The translations under genes and the position numbers were made by a program. Below the pieces are notes generated by a model that saw only the letters and a list, made by a program, of their open reading frames with translations, did not search any database and had not been told where the DNA came from. Positions 7,516 to 16,014 of a stretch of DNA of 48,492 bases are shown piece after piece (within the stretch, counting starts at the first letter, position 1; every line of letters starts with the position of its first letter). Source of the stretch: Verrucomicrobiaceae bacterium (GTDB lineage: Bacteria > Verrucomicrobiota > Verrucomicrobiia > Verrucomicrobiales > Verrucomicrobiaceae). Where the stretch lies: the NCBI GenBank assembly GCA_027487315.1, contig JAIYDW010000066.1, positions 1-48,492 of the forward strand. The letters are read 5' to 3'.

Positions 7516-7555
7516 GGAGACGGTTGTTCGGGGTCAAGGTAGACCGGATTCCGGA

Positions 7556-10500
7556 TCATTGGGTGATGGATACCTTGCCGCTGAGAATCGGGGAGGTGGT
7601 TTTGGTTTCGCCGACTCCGGGGATTTGTGGGAGCAGAAAGTAGCCTTTGGCTTTTGAGGTGCCAGACGAGGGGCGGACGATGAGGCCTTGGTATTTCACC
7701 GTGCGAATGAAGGCGGGGGTGTTGTCGACGAGGGTGAATGCTCCGCCGATGACCCCTGTGTTTTTATTGATTGAGAGGGTGACCTTGGCGGGATTCGAGC
7801 CACTGGCGAAGGTTGGGAGGGTCACTGTGTTCGTGCTATTGTAGGTGAAGGTGAGGTCTGGATTGGTTTGTGAGGGATTTGGCCCTGCCTCCATGAAGTC
7901 GAGTGAGGCGGGACCTGGGGCGGGTAGACCGAGGATGATGAATCGGGTTTTTGATGGAGCGAGGTATTTGCCGGTGGCGGTGAGGTTGACGGGGCCGAAG
8001 GTGGTTTTGTAGGTTCGAGTGTTGGTGGTGGGTTTCAGCCAGGTTAACGACCCGGTGATGGAGTTGTCGGTGATGAGCCCGGGAGTGCTTTCGACGAGGC
8101 TTAAAAAGCCGCTGATGGAACCGAGATTCGAATACAAAGGGGAGTGGATGGCGATTTCGCCATTGGGCCCGATGAAGCTCGATGTCGTGATGGAGGATCC
8201 ATCCGAGGCTTTGCCAGCAATCGTGAGGGAACCGGTGGTGCTGACCGTCAAAGCGGCATAACCACTGCCTTGCGGAACGGTGATGACACCCTGGTCGATG
8301 CTGTCAGTTAGATCCATGCCAAAGGAGTAGTAGCCGGCACGGGTGGTTGCGGGATTTGCTGTGCTTGAGGTTAAGCGCCAACCGTTGACTTGCGCGGTGC
8401 CATGGGTGCCGGTGAGGAGGTTGGTATTGGGATCGAGAGTCAGTGAGAGCAATTGTCCGCCGATGGTGACGGTGACTTGGGGTGGAGTTTCATTCAGGTA
8501 GCCAACGGGTGCTGAAAGGGTGGTGGAACCTCGGGTGATCTTTGCGGTGTAGGTGGCTCGGGAGGTGGTGGTGAGGGTGAGGCGGGCACCGAGGTTGGCA
8601 TTTGCCGTGGCATTGCGCGCAATGAGTCCGGTGAAGGTTCCGACCAAGTTTTGAGGCAGTGGAGTGATGACGAGGGGAGCAGAGAGCGTGGCGCTGGTGC
8701 CGGCGCTGTTTGAGGCCCGGACTCGGAGGGTGAAGGAACCGCTGACGGTGGGGCGGCCGGAGATGACGCCGGTGGAAGGGTTCAGTTTGAGGCCAGAGGG
8801 CAACCCGGTGGCTGAGTAGGTTCGGGGAAAATTGATGGCGCTAAAGGAATGGGTGAACAGGGAGCCGACTCGGATGCTGGCGAGTGTGGCAGGGTTCATG
8901 ACGGGGATCTGGCGCGTGGCAAAGACGGTGATGACGAAAGATTTGGCGGCGATGATGCCCGTTGAGTCGGTGAGTTGTGCGATGAAGGAGGCAACGCTTG
9001 GGGTGGTGGGGGTGCCGGTGAGAGTGCCGTCGGGGTTGAGGGAAAGGCCGACGGGAAGGGAGCCGCTGAAGAGGGACCACTGGTAGGGAGCGGTGCCGCC
9101 AGTGGCGAGGAGTGGCTGGTTGTAGGCGAGCGATCTGACGGCGCCGGGGAGGGGTGTCGGGGTGAGGATGGAGATGGGGGATGGGTTGATGGTGATGGCC
9201 AGAGGTTTGGTGGCGGAGAGGCCTCCGGAGTCGTTGATTTGAAGGGTGAAGTTATAGGTGCCCGGGGCGGAGGGGAGACCGCTGAGCGATCCAGCGGAGT
9301 TTAGGGTCACGCCGGGCGGCAAGTTGCCACTGGCGAGGCTCCAGGTGAAAGGAGGGGTTCCGCCTGAGGCGGTGAGGGATTGAGAGAGGGGGGTGCCGGT
9401 CAAGGTATCGGGGAGGGTGGAGGGAGTGGTGATGGTGGGTCGCGTGGCGGCGATGATGACGGTGAAGGTTTTGGAACGCGTGAAGTTGCGAGCGTCGGTG
9501 ACTTGGGCTGTGAAGGTAAAAGAGCCTGTCGCGCTGGGGGTTCCGGTGAGTTGGCCAGCACCGGTGAGTGAGACGGAGGGAGGGAGAGTGCCGCCAGCGG
9601 GTGTCCAGGCCAAGGGGGAGAAGCCATCGGTTGCCTCAAGGGAGTTGGAGTAGAGTTCACCGACGACGCCACCGGAAAGGGGGGAAGGGGAAGTGATGGC
9701 GAGGGTGGAGACAACATTTTGATTCACGGCCCCCGGGGTGGGGGTGGCACCTGTCCAGTTGGTGGCGGTGTTGCCGATGACGAAGGCGTTGGAGCGCTGG
9801 AGCGAATGACCGGTGCCGTCTGGCGAAGTTGGCCAGGGCGCGAGGTCGCGATACTCGACCTTATCCACGTTGGCGAAAAAGGGTGTTGAGCCGACGGTGA
9901 TGAGATTGGCGAACTCGACGGACATGGTCGCGTTGCTAAGTCTCGTGGAATACGGGCCGTAGATGGCGGGTGAGCCGGCACTGAGGCCGTAGGTGCTGCG
10001 GAAGAGGTTGAGGGAATCGGTATCGACTGTGGGGTCAAAGCTGACCAGCAAGACGAAGCCGCGGGGCGGGATGGAGGCGCCGCTTGGCATGAGGTATTCG
10101 ACGTCGCCCTTCAAACGCCAGCCGGAGAGGTCGACGGGAGTGTTGGTGATGTTGTAGAGTTCGATGAATTCGGAGACGGTATCGTCGAGGGCGTTGCGAG
10201 CTGGCGGGCGATACATGACTTCGTTGATGGTGACCGGGCCGAGGCGGGGGGAATTATTGGGGAGGCCTGAACCGGAGCGGAAGGCGGCTGTGGAAGGGGC
10301 ATTGTCCTGACCGAAGGAGGGGCTGGTCAGTCGCCAGAATTCGGCGCCGCCGGAGCTGTTGCTAAGGCCTGAGGCGTTGACGCGGCCGATTGAAGTGTTG
10401 GCGGTGGCAGGGCCGAAGCGGACGAGAGCGCCGAAGCCGGTGATGTTGCCGCTGCTATTGACGGCGCTGAGGAAGACTTCATCGCCGCGGCCGAGCAGGC

Positions 10501-11626
10501 TGAATGGAATGAGGCCGGACTGCATCTGTTGTTCATAGATGACGAGGAAGCCGCCGGGGGGTATGATGGTGTCGGCGGGGATTTGATACTTTTTGCGAAC
10601 GTAGAGGTCATCACTGAGCCACCAGCCGCCGACGTTGACGGGAGTGGTGCCGGTGTTGGAGAGTTCGATGGCGTCTTCGAGGGGTGGGGCGGCGCTGGCG
10701 AGGACCTCGTTGATGACGATGGAGTTGTTGAGGTAGTTGGGGTTTTCGGGTGAGGCGCACTGAGGCATGGAGACGATGGTGGAGGCGCCGTCGGGGAGTC
10801 GGCCCTGAGAGACATCGAGGGCCTGGGTGCCGAAGGTGATGCGATCGATGGTGGTGGTGCCATTGCTTTGAGTGAGGACGATGCTGTCGCCGAGGGCTCT
10901 GAGTTGAAATTTCATGCGGACACCACCGGTGAGGGAGTCGTCGGCCCAGAAGCGTTGGTGGCCGTTTCCTGCGATGAAGGAGAGTGGAGGGAGTTGATTG
11001 AGCTTGGGGGTTGTGGCGTTGTCGCTGAGCCAGAGGCCGGCGAGAGAGACGGGGTTGGCGTCGGTGTTGTAGATTTCGAACCAGTCGACCCCGTAGGCTG
11101 GGTTGGCCATGTATTCATTGATTTTGAGTTTGGTGGGGGAGGCGAGCGCTTGGGGGATGTTGATGGCGCCGATGGAGGGAGTGTTGGCCTGGAAAGAACC
11201 GGAGCCGTTGGGAGAGCGACCGATGGAGAGGTCGGGCGCTTGAGGGCCGAAGTTGACGCTGTCGATCTGGGTGGAGCCGTTGAAGAGGAGGACGCGGTCG
11301 CCATCGGAGCTCAGGCCGAAGCCGGTATGGAGGCCTGGAGAGGTGAAGGCGCTGTCTGCGTAGATGACGAGGTAGCCGCCGGCGTCGATGATGGTGGTGC
11401 TGGGGATGGTGAATTTGCCGGGGAGGAGGGGGTCGTCGGTGATGGAGTAGCCGCTGATGTCGATGCTGGTTGAGCCGGTATTGAAGAGTTCGATGACATC
11501 GGGGAAATCGGTCGCGTTGGAGTGGGCGTTGCGGTTGAAGGCGAGGACTTCATTGATGACGATGGAGGCCTGAGCGACCGAGGTGAGCGCGCAAAGAGAG
11601 CAGAGAGCGAAGAGGAAGCGGAGCAT
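7556..11626 (-). CDS. Giant exported lamin-tail / putative-Ig protein
   Basis: 1356 residues from ATG 11626, beginning with a signal peptide (MLRFLFALCSLCALTSVAQA). Four lamin-tail (LTD) domains follow at about 21-140, 165-280, 301-420 and 464-635, recognised by IVINEVLAFN, FEIYNTDANPVSLAGLWLSD, VINEVLASAA and INEVMYRPPARN-type starts. Four putative-Ig (He_PIG) domains run from about 641 to 1005, with repeats such as SLTGTP, SLSGLPSAPGTYNFTLQIND and VISGRPTVSGSFTLRVRASN. The last 350 residues form a module shared with the NHL protein at 39716-44230. LTD proteins of this phylum often also carry a CotH kinase domain; none is seen here. It is the last gene of the VTC-DUF4956-fusion protein-TolC operon (7 bp after TolC), so it may be exported by or work with those proteins. 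Confidence 0.85.
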   Translation of the reverse strand: MLRFLFALCSLCALTSVAQASIVINEVLAFNRNAHSNATDFPDVIELFNTGSTSIDISGYSITDDPLLPGKFTIPSTTIIDAGGYLVIYADSAFTSPGLHTGFGLSSDGDRVLLFNGSTQIDSVNFGPQAPDLSIGRSPNGSGSFQANTPSIGAINIPQALASPTKLKINEYMANPAYGVDWFEIYNTDANPVSLAGLWLSDNATTPKLNQLPPLSFIAGNGHQRFWADDSLTGGVRMKFQLRALGDSIVLTQSNGTTTIDRITFGTQALDVSQGRLPDGASTIVSMPQCASPENPNYLNNSIVINEVLASAAPPLEDAIELSNTGTTPVNVGGWWLSDDLYVRKKYQIPADTIIPPGGFLVIYEQQMQSGLIPFSLLGRGDEVFLSAVNSSGNITGFGALVRFGPATANTSIGRVNASGLSNSSGGAEFWRLTSPSFGQDNAPSTAAFRSGSGLPNNSPRLGPVTINEVMYRPPARNALDDTVSEFIELYNITNTPVDLSGWRLKGDVEYLMPSGASIPPRGFVLLVSFDPTVDTDSLNLFRSTYGLSAGSPAIYGPYSTRLSNATMSVEFANLITVGSTPFFANVDKVEYRDLAPWPTSPDGTGHSLQRSNAFVIGNTATNWTGATPTPGAVNQNVVSTLAITSPSPLSGGVVGELYSNSLEATDGFSPLAWTPAGGTLPPSVSLTGAGQLTGTPSATGSFTFTAQVTDARNFTRSKTFTVIIAATRPTITTPSTLPDTLTGTPLSQSLTASGGTPPFTWSLASGNLPPGVTLNSAGSLSGLPSAPGTYNFTLQINDSGGLSATKPLAITINPSPISILTPTPLPGAVRSLAYNQPLLATGGTAPYQWSLFSGSLPVGLSLNPDGTLTGTPTTPSVASFIAQLTDSTGIIAAKSFVITVFATRQIPVMNPATLASIRVGSLFTHSFSAINFPRTYSATGLPSGLKLNPSTGVISGRPTVSGSFTLRVRASNSAGTSATLSAPLVITPLPQNLVGTFTGLIARNATANANLGARLTLTTTSRATYTAKITRGSTTLSAPVGYLNETPPQVTVTIGGQLLSLTLDPNTNLLTGTHGTAQVNGWRLTSSTANPATTRAGYYSFGMDLTDSIDQGVITVPQGSGYAALTVSTTGSLTIAGKASDGSSITTSSFIGPNGEIAIHSPLYSNLGSISGFLSLVESTPGLITDNSITGSLTWLKPTTNTRTYKTTFGPVNLTATGKYLAPSKTRFIILGLPAPGPASLDFMEAGPNPSQTNPDLTFTYNSTNTVTLPTFASGSNPAKVTLSINKNTGVIGGAFTLVDNTPAFIRTVKYQGLIVRPSSGTSKAKGYFLLPQIPGVGETKTTSPILSGKVSITQ

Positions 11627-11633
11627 GGGGCGG

Positions 11634-13349
11634 CTATTTTTTGACATCGGTGGCGGCAGGGAGTTCGACACCGCGGCGCAGAACGCGTTCAAGGCCGACG
11701 CCGATGGCTTTTTCGAGTGCGTAAGAGGCTTCGAGGTAGGCGGAGAGCGCGGAGTAGCGATTCAGTTCCATTTGCTGGGAGAGATCCTGGAACTCCTGTT
11801 CGATGCGTTTGGCTTTGAGGAGGTCTTCGATGTCAGCGGTGGCGAGTTGGGAGTCGGCGAGGGATTTTTTCAGGTCGGCATTGAGTTTGGAGATGTCCTG
11901 CTTGCAGTTTTCGAGTTGGGAATCCGCGGAGACGAGGCGGGTGATGGCCTGGCTGATCTCATAGGCGATGAGGCTGCGCTGGAGTTGGATTTGCTGTTCG
12001 ATGGAGAGGGTGGCGGCGAGGGGCACCTCGCGCTGTTTGTTGATGCCGAGCCAATTGAAGATGGGGATGGAGATACCGACCCGGGCGAACCATTCCTCAT
12101 TTTGGCCGGTGCGGCGGAAGCTGTTTTGCTGGGAGTAGCCGAGATCGATGAAGGTGGTGAAGGGGATGCTGGCGGCTTTGGCTTGGGCGAGTTGGGCTTG
12201 GGCGATGGAGAGACGGGCCTGGGCGTTCAACATGTCGCTGCGATAGAGAGTGGCGATGTTGCTGAGGTAGGCGACGTCGAGTTGGGCGGGCTGGCTAATG
12301 AAGGTGGGGGAGAGGGAGGTCTTTATGCGGGTGGGATCGGACAGGCCACAGTAGGCGGCGAGTTCCTGGCGGAGGTTGGCGATCTCACCTTCGAGTGACC
12401 GGATATCGGTTAGGGTGCCGTAGACTTTTGCGCGAGCGGAAGCGAGATCGAGTCCGATTTTTGGAGACTGCTGAGTTTGGAGCCAGTCGCGGTAGGATTC
12501 GCAGTTTTTTTTGCGAAGGGTTTGGGTGGCGAGTCGGGCGTTGAGGATGGCGAGGTCCTGGAAATTGGAGCGGACGGTGCGGACGACGATGTCTTCTTCG
12601 GCGAAGTAGTCGGCCTCGGCGAGGGAGACTTCGGCGGCGGCGCGGAGGATGCGGGCTTTGCGTTCCCAGGGGTGGGGGACTTTGAAGCGGACGAGGGCGC
12701 CCCAGGCGTTGTCACGACCGGTGGTGTCCGGGTGTTCGATGACGCGGCGGTTGGTGGCGACGAGTCTGCGGTTGCTGGATTCGCTCGAGGATTGGGGGCT
12801 GGTGGAGCCGAGTTCGGTCCGACTGCCGGAGGAGGAGGTGGAGGAGTCGCGGGTTTCGTAGATGCGCTCTTCGATAACGTCCTGGGTGGCGCCGGGGGTG
12901 ACGCGCCGTTCGATCATGCGCATGCGGCTGGTGGAGGTGGAGCCGCGCTCACTTTCGAGGGTGGTGCCGTTGAGGGTGGTTTCGGTGGAGAAGGTGTTGA
13001 AGGTGTCGGTGGAGTTGGTGAGGGAGGTGTCGAATTCGGTGAAGGGTTCGCCGACACGGTTGTCGTTGTCGTAGGCGTAGCTGACTCGCAATTCGGGTTC
13101 TTCGAGATTGCGAACGGCTCTTTGCTGGGCGGTGGCAACTTTGACCGCGCCACGCAGTTTTTCGAGTTGAGGAAGATTGGCGATGGCCAGGAGAGTCAGC
13201 TCGCGCTCCGTAATGGGTCCCTGATTTGGGACCATTTCCAAGAGGGTTTGGACTGATGGGATTGAACGTGGCGATGGCTGAGGATCTGCCGCAGACGCAT
13301 AGGTTGGGCCATGCAGCAACACCAGGAGGATGAGATGGGTGAGCCGCAT
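11634..13349 (-). CDS. TolC-family outer membrane channel with long extracellular loop
   Basis: 571 residues with a signal peptide (MRLTHLILLVLLHGPTYASA) and two long coiled-coil repeats typical of outer membrane efflux proteins, for example ILRAAAEVSLAEADYFAEED and LNAQARLSIAQAQLAQAKAA. The short barrel strand VSYAYDNDNRVG and the matching strand WGALVRFKVPHPW are separated by about 115 residues rich in Ser, Thr, Arg and Glu (about 100-220), in the place of an extracellular loop. This insert is much longer than in ordinary TolC proteins. The gene is 9 bp after the membrane fusion protein gene, so the two very probably form one export channel. The inner-membrane partner is not an obvious ABC or RND pump. 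Confidence 0.85.
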   Translation of the reverse strand: MRLTHLILLVLLHGPTYASAADPQPSPRSIPSVQTLLEMVPNQGPITERELTLLAIANLPQLEKLRGAVKVATAQQRAVRNLEEPELRVSYAYDNDNRVGEPFTEFDTSLTNSTDTFNTFSTETTLNGTTLESERGSTSTSRMRMIERRVTPGATQDVIEERIYETRDSSTSSSGSRTELGSTSPQSSSESSNRRLVATNRRVIEHPDTTGRDNAWGALVRFKVPHPWERKARILRAAAEVSLAEADYFAEEDIVVRTVRSNFQDLAILNARLATQTLRKKNCESYRDWLQTQQSPKIGLDLASARAKVYGTLTDIRSLEGEIANLRQELAAYCGLSDPTRIKTSLSPTFISQPAQLDVAYLSNIATLYRSDMLNAQARLSIAQAQLAQAKAASIPFTTFIDLGYSQQNSFRRTGQNEEWFARVGISIPIFNWLGINKQREVPLAATLSIEQQIQLQRSLIAYEISQAITRLVSADSQLENCKQDISKLNADLKKSLADSQLATADIEDLLKAKRIEQEFQDLSQQMELNRYSALSAYLEASYALEKAIGVGLERVLRRGVELPAATDVKK

Positions 13350-13358
13350 CGGGGGGGA

Positions 13359-14450
13359 TTAAAGATTCTCAGGTTTGGGGGCCTTGATGACCAGGCTTAC
13401 GATCTCGCCGGGTCTAAGGTTGAGATCGGGTGGCAGCAAAACTTCCACTGGCAGTCCAACCTCTGGAGTGGCTGTGGGATGCAAGGAGGGATTTGTGATG
13501 AGTTCAAACTGTGAGCCGACGTGCACTACGGTAGAGGTGCTCTTTTGCCGGGACCGTCCGTGGCTTCGGACTTCGACTTCCATGCCGATGGCAGGTTCAA
13601 CGGGCAGGGGTTGGCGGAGATAGCCAATGATGTTTCCGGGTTGCAATGCGGTGATGGTGACGAGCGGCTCGTTAGCGGCGATGCTTTCGCCCTCGGAGTG
13701 CAAGACGCTCGTGACGATGCCGTCGATTGGGGAGCGGAGAGTGATGAGGCGCTGACTTTGTTCCGCATCGCTCAAACGAGTTTCGAGGTTGTTGATGGCA
13801 AGTTTCAAGGAATCATCCGGTTTCGCGTTGAAGGTGGGTTGCAGGTCGCGGAGGACCTGCAGTCGTGAGCCGAGTGCCTCGACGAGTGATTTGCGTTCCT
13901 GCACTTCGGCGTCTGCTGATGCCTTGGCGAGTTCGGCTTCCTGCAGGAAACGAGGGGATTGGGTGGCTTCTTTGACGAGACCTTTGGAGACTTCCAAGTC
14001 CATGTTGGCCCGGCGTTGATTGGCTTCGGATTGGACGAGTGCTATTTTTTCGCTCATCCAGTCGAGATGCAAACGCTCGTAGTCGAGCATCATGCGGCCT
14101 TGCGAATCGTTGACGGATGTCTCGTTGGCTTTCAATCGAAGCAGTGATAGATCACTTTGGATCAGGTCGAGGGAAGCTCGGGTATCGGTAGGGCTTAATT
14201 CTGCGATGGGGTCACCCGCTTTCACCAGGGCCAATCGGCGGATGGTGAGGCGTTGGATGGTGGCGGCGCTGGTGCTGTTGACGCTGACTCGATGAGCTGA
14301 CACTTCGCCCAAAAGCATTGAGGGTGACACGGCGTCATGCCAAAGCATGGATGCGATGAAGGCCGTCATTGCAAACATGAGGATCGGGAGCATGCGGGTG
14401 CGCATGTCCTGGAGTCGAAGTTTGAAAGGTATGGGAACAGGGTTCTTCAT
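13359..14450 (-). CDS. HlyD-type membrane fusion protein
   Basis: 363 residues with one N-terminal transmembrane helix (MLPILMFAMTAFIASMLW, about 20-37). A split lipoyl-like domain surrounds a coiled-coil hairpin: first half GEVSAHRVSVNSTSAATIQR to LALVKAGDPIAELSPTD, coiled coil about 90-215, second half ITLRSPIDGIVTSVLHSEGE. A beta-barrel segment follows (GMEVEVRSHGRS). Such adaptors join an inner-membrane transporter to a TolC channel. It overlaps the DUF4956 gene by 4 bases (14447-14450), so they are translationally coupled, which suggests that DUF4956 is its inner-membrane partner. Confidence 0.85.
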   Translation of the reverse strand: MKNPVPIPFKLRLQDMRTRMLPILMFAMTAFIASMLWHDAVSPSMLLGEVSAHRVSVNSTSAATIQRLTIRRLALVKAGDPIAELSPTDTRASLDLIQSDLSLLRLKANETSVNDSQGRMMLDYERLHLDWMSEKIALVQSEANQRRANMDLEVSKGLVKEATQSPRFLQEAELAKASADAEVQERKSLVEALGSRLQVLRDLQPTFNAKPDDSLKLAINNLETRLSDAEQSQRLITLRSPIDGIVTSVLHSEGESIAANEPLVTITALQPGNIIGYLRQPLPVEPAIGMEVEVRSHGRSRQKSTSTVVHVGSQFELITNPSLHPTATPEVGLPVEVLLPPDLNLRPGEIVSLVIKAPKPENL

Positions 14451-15127
14451 ATCTCAGATTGATTCTCAGCGGCGATGACAAAGACGTGTTCGACGCCAGC
14501 CAGGGCGCGAAGTTCGGCGGCCATTTCTTCCATCAGAGCGGGGTTGCGCATGAGGATGCGGTAAGAGAGTTCCATGCTGCTTCCGACGGTTTGTTGGTTG
14601 GCGCTATGAACCTTGCGAGCATGGCGATTGAGCAAGGAGAGCATTTCGGGTAACTCGCCTGACGGGCGTGACCAATTGACATTCAAGATGACGTCGTAGT
14701 TTTGGCGGGTGCCAAATTCGGTAATCCAAAGGTAGAGGAAGATAGCCGCCATCAGGGTGCAACCGATGACAGCGGTGGTGTAGCGTTGAGTGCCGCAGGC
14801 CATGCCGAGGACGATCCCGGAGAGGAGGTAGGTGGTGTCCAGGGTATCTCGCAAGACGTTTCGGAACCGGACAATGGCGAGGACAGCCATAAGACCGAAG
14901 GCTGTTACGAGGTTGTTCGACAGAACCATCAGAACGAGAGCGACGATCACTGGAAGCACGACGAGTGACTTCACGAACGAGCGAGAATAGGAGAGGCCAT
15001 TGTGAGTCCAGACGTACAGCCAGGCGACAACGTGTCCGCACAAAAAGGAGAGGAGCAGGGACAGGGCTACCAGGCGGTAGTCCATGGGCTGTGGAGTGAT
15101 GTCACCCTGAAAAAAATGCTCAACCAT
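14447..15127 (-). CDS. DUF4956 integral membrane protein
   Basis: 226 residues. The N-terminal half has four or five hydrophobic helices (LVALSLLLSFLCGHVVAWLY, FVKSLVVLPVIVALVLMVLS, AFGLMAVLAIVRFRNVLRD, AVIGCTLMAAIFLYLWITEF). The second half is a soluble domain of about 85 residues. The stretch AIVRFRNVLRDTLDTTYLL is a conserved feature of DUF4956. Function is unknown, but the family commonly lies next to VTC-domain polyphosphate-polymerase-like genes, as it does here: the two genes overlap by 8 bases. The soluble tail could be a cytoplasmic regulatory domain. Confidence 0.85.
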   Translation of the reverse strand: MVEHFFQGDITPQPMDYRLVALSLLLSFLCGHVVAWLYVWTHNGLSYSRSFVKSLVVLPVIVALVLMVLSNNLVTAFGLMAVLAIVRFRNVLRDTLDTTYLLSGIVLGMACGTQRYTTAVIGCTLMAAIFLYLWITEFGTRQNYDVILNVNWSRPSGELPEMLSLLNRHARKVHSANQQTVGSSMELSYRILMRNPALMEEMAAELRALAGVEHVFVIAAENQSEI

Positions 15128-15869
15128 AGGGAAGCTCTACCTTTGGTTGGCGGAAGTGTTGCTCACCGTACAACTCGACACCTCCAGTGTATTTCGCGGC
15201 GCCACATTGCATGATATTGAAGACATGGATCATGTCGCGAAACCATTGAGGGTAGCGAGAGGTGAACTTCAATTCGAGGACAACGTTGTCATTGAAGACG
15301 ACGACGGGTTTTTGCATTCTGGTGTGCAGAGAGAGGTCGAAGCAAGGTTCGACCAGCACCTGACGGTCCATGGTGACGCGCACGCTGTTGTCAAGGCGGC
15401 TGACCCATGCCTCACGGCGGTAGGCCACGTGGGCACGAGGCGTTGCGGCGTTGTTTTGAATGAGGGGCAGGATGACTGAGTAGTCGGCTTGATCCTTGGG
15501 GCGAATGCAGGACGAGTTTCCTGCGAGGGCCGAGGGAAGGGCATCGCGGGTCAGCATGCAGCGTTGCTTTCGAACAACGTCGTTGTACTTGCGCTTGAGT
15601 TCAAGGAATACAGGCGCGTCTGCGTTGTCATCGTAATAGCGCGCACGAAGTTTGTAACGATTGCGGTCCCCGTTGAGGGTGGCGTGATAGGTATTGAGGG
15701 AAGGGGAATCCAAGTAGATGCTGTGAATGGGATAGGAGCGGTCTTCCTGGGCGTGGGCGTCGAGTACCAGATTGGGCGAGATGAAGTCCCGAATGGGTTG
15801 GCTGAGTGACTCGGGGATGATGAATTTCAGCTCAAAGCGTTGCGCTTGGATGGGGTGGTGAGCTGCCAT
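15120..15869 (-). CDS. VTC-domain protein (polyphosphate polymerase-like)
   Basis: 249 residues from ATG 15869. The VTC fold, a tunnel enzyme of the CYTH/TTM superfamily, is indicated by basic and acidic strands: RFELKFIIPESL, SIYLDSPSLNTYHATLNGD with RNRYKLRARYYDD, FLELKRKYNDVVRKQRC, VAYRREAWVS, VRVTMDRQV and VVLELKFTSRYPQWFRDMI. In yeast Vtc4 this domain makes polyphosphate from ATP; bacterial homologues paired with DUF4956 are not characterised. The open frame extends to a TTG at 15968, but ATG 15869 begins at the conserved region. It is the first gene of a five-gene operon, and its promoter should lie within 15870-16014, a gap shared with the divergent DUF1287 gene. Confidence 0.85.
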   Translation of the reverse strand: MAAHHPIQAQRFELKFIIPESLSQPIRDFISPNLVLDAHAQEDRSYPIHSIYLDSPSLNTYHATLNGDRNRYKLRARYYDDNADAPVFLELKRKYNDVVRKQRCMLTRDALPSALAGNSSCIRPKDQADYSVILPLIQNNAATPRAHVAYRREAWVSRLDNSVRVTMDRQVLVEPCFDLSLHTRMQKPVVVFNDNVVLELKFTSRYPQWFRDMIHVFNIMQCGAAKYTGGVELYGEQHFRQPKVELPYG

Positions 15870-16014
15870 GAGTGAAGGTTCGGATAACTTTTCGAAAGGG
15901 TTTGAGGAATCCCAGTATTTATCAATGAATCTGGGGTTTTCGTCACGTGCTTTTTTGCAGTTCGGCAATTGTTAGGGGTCTTTCTCGGGTGCGATCGACT
16001 TGTGTTGGCAGGCG

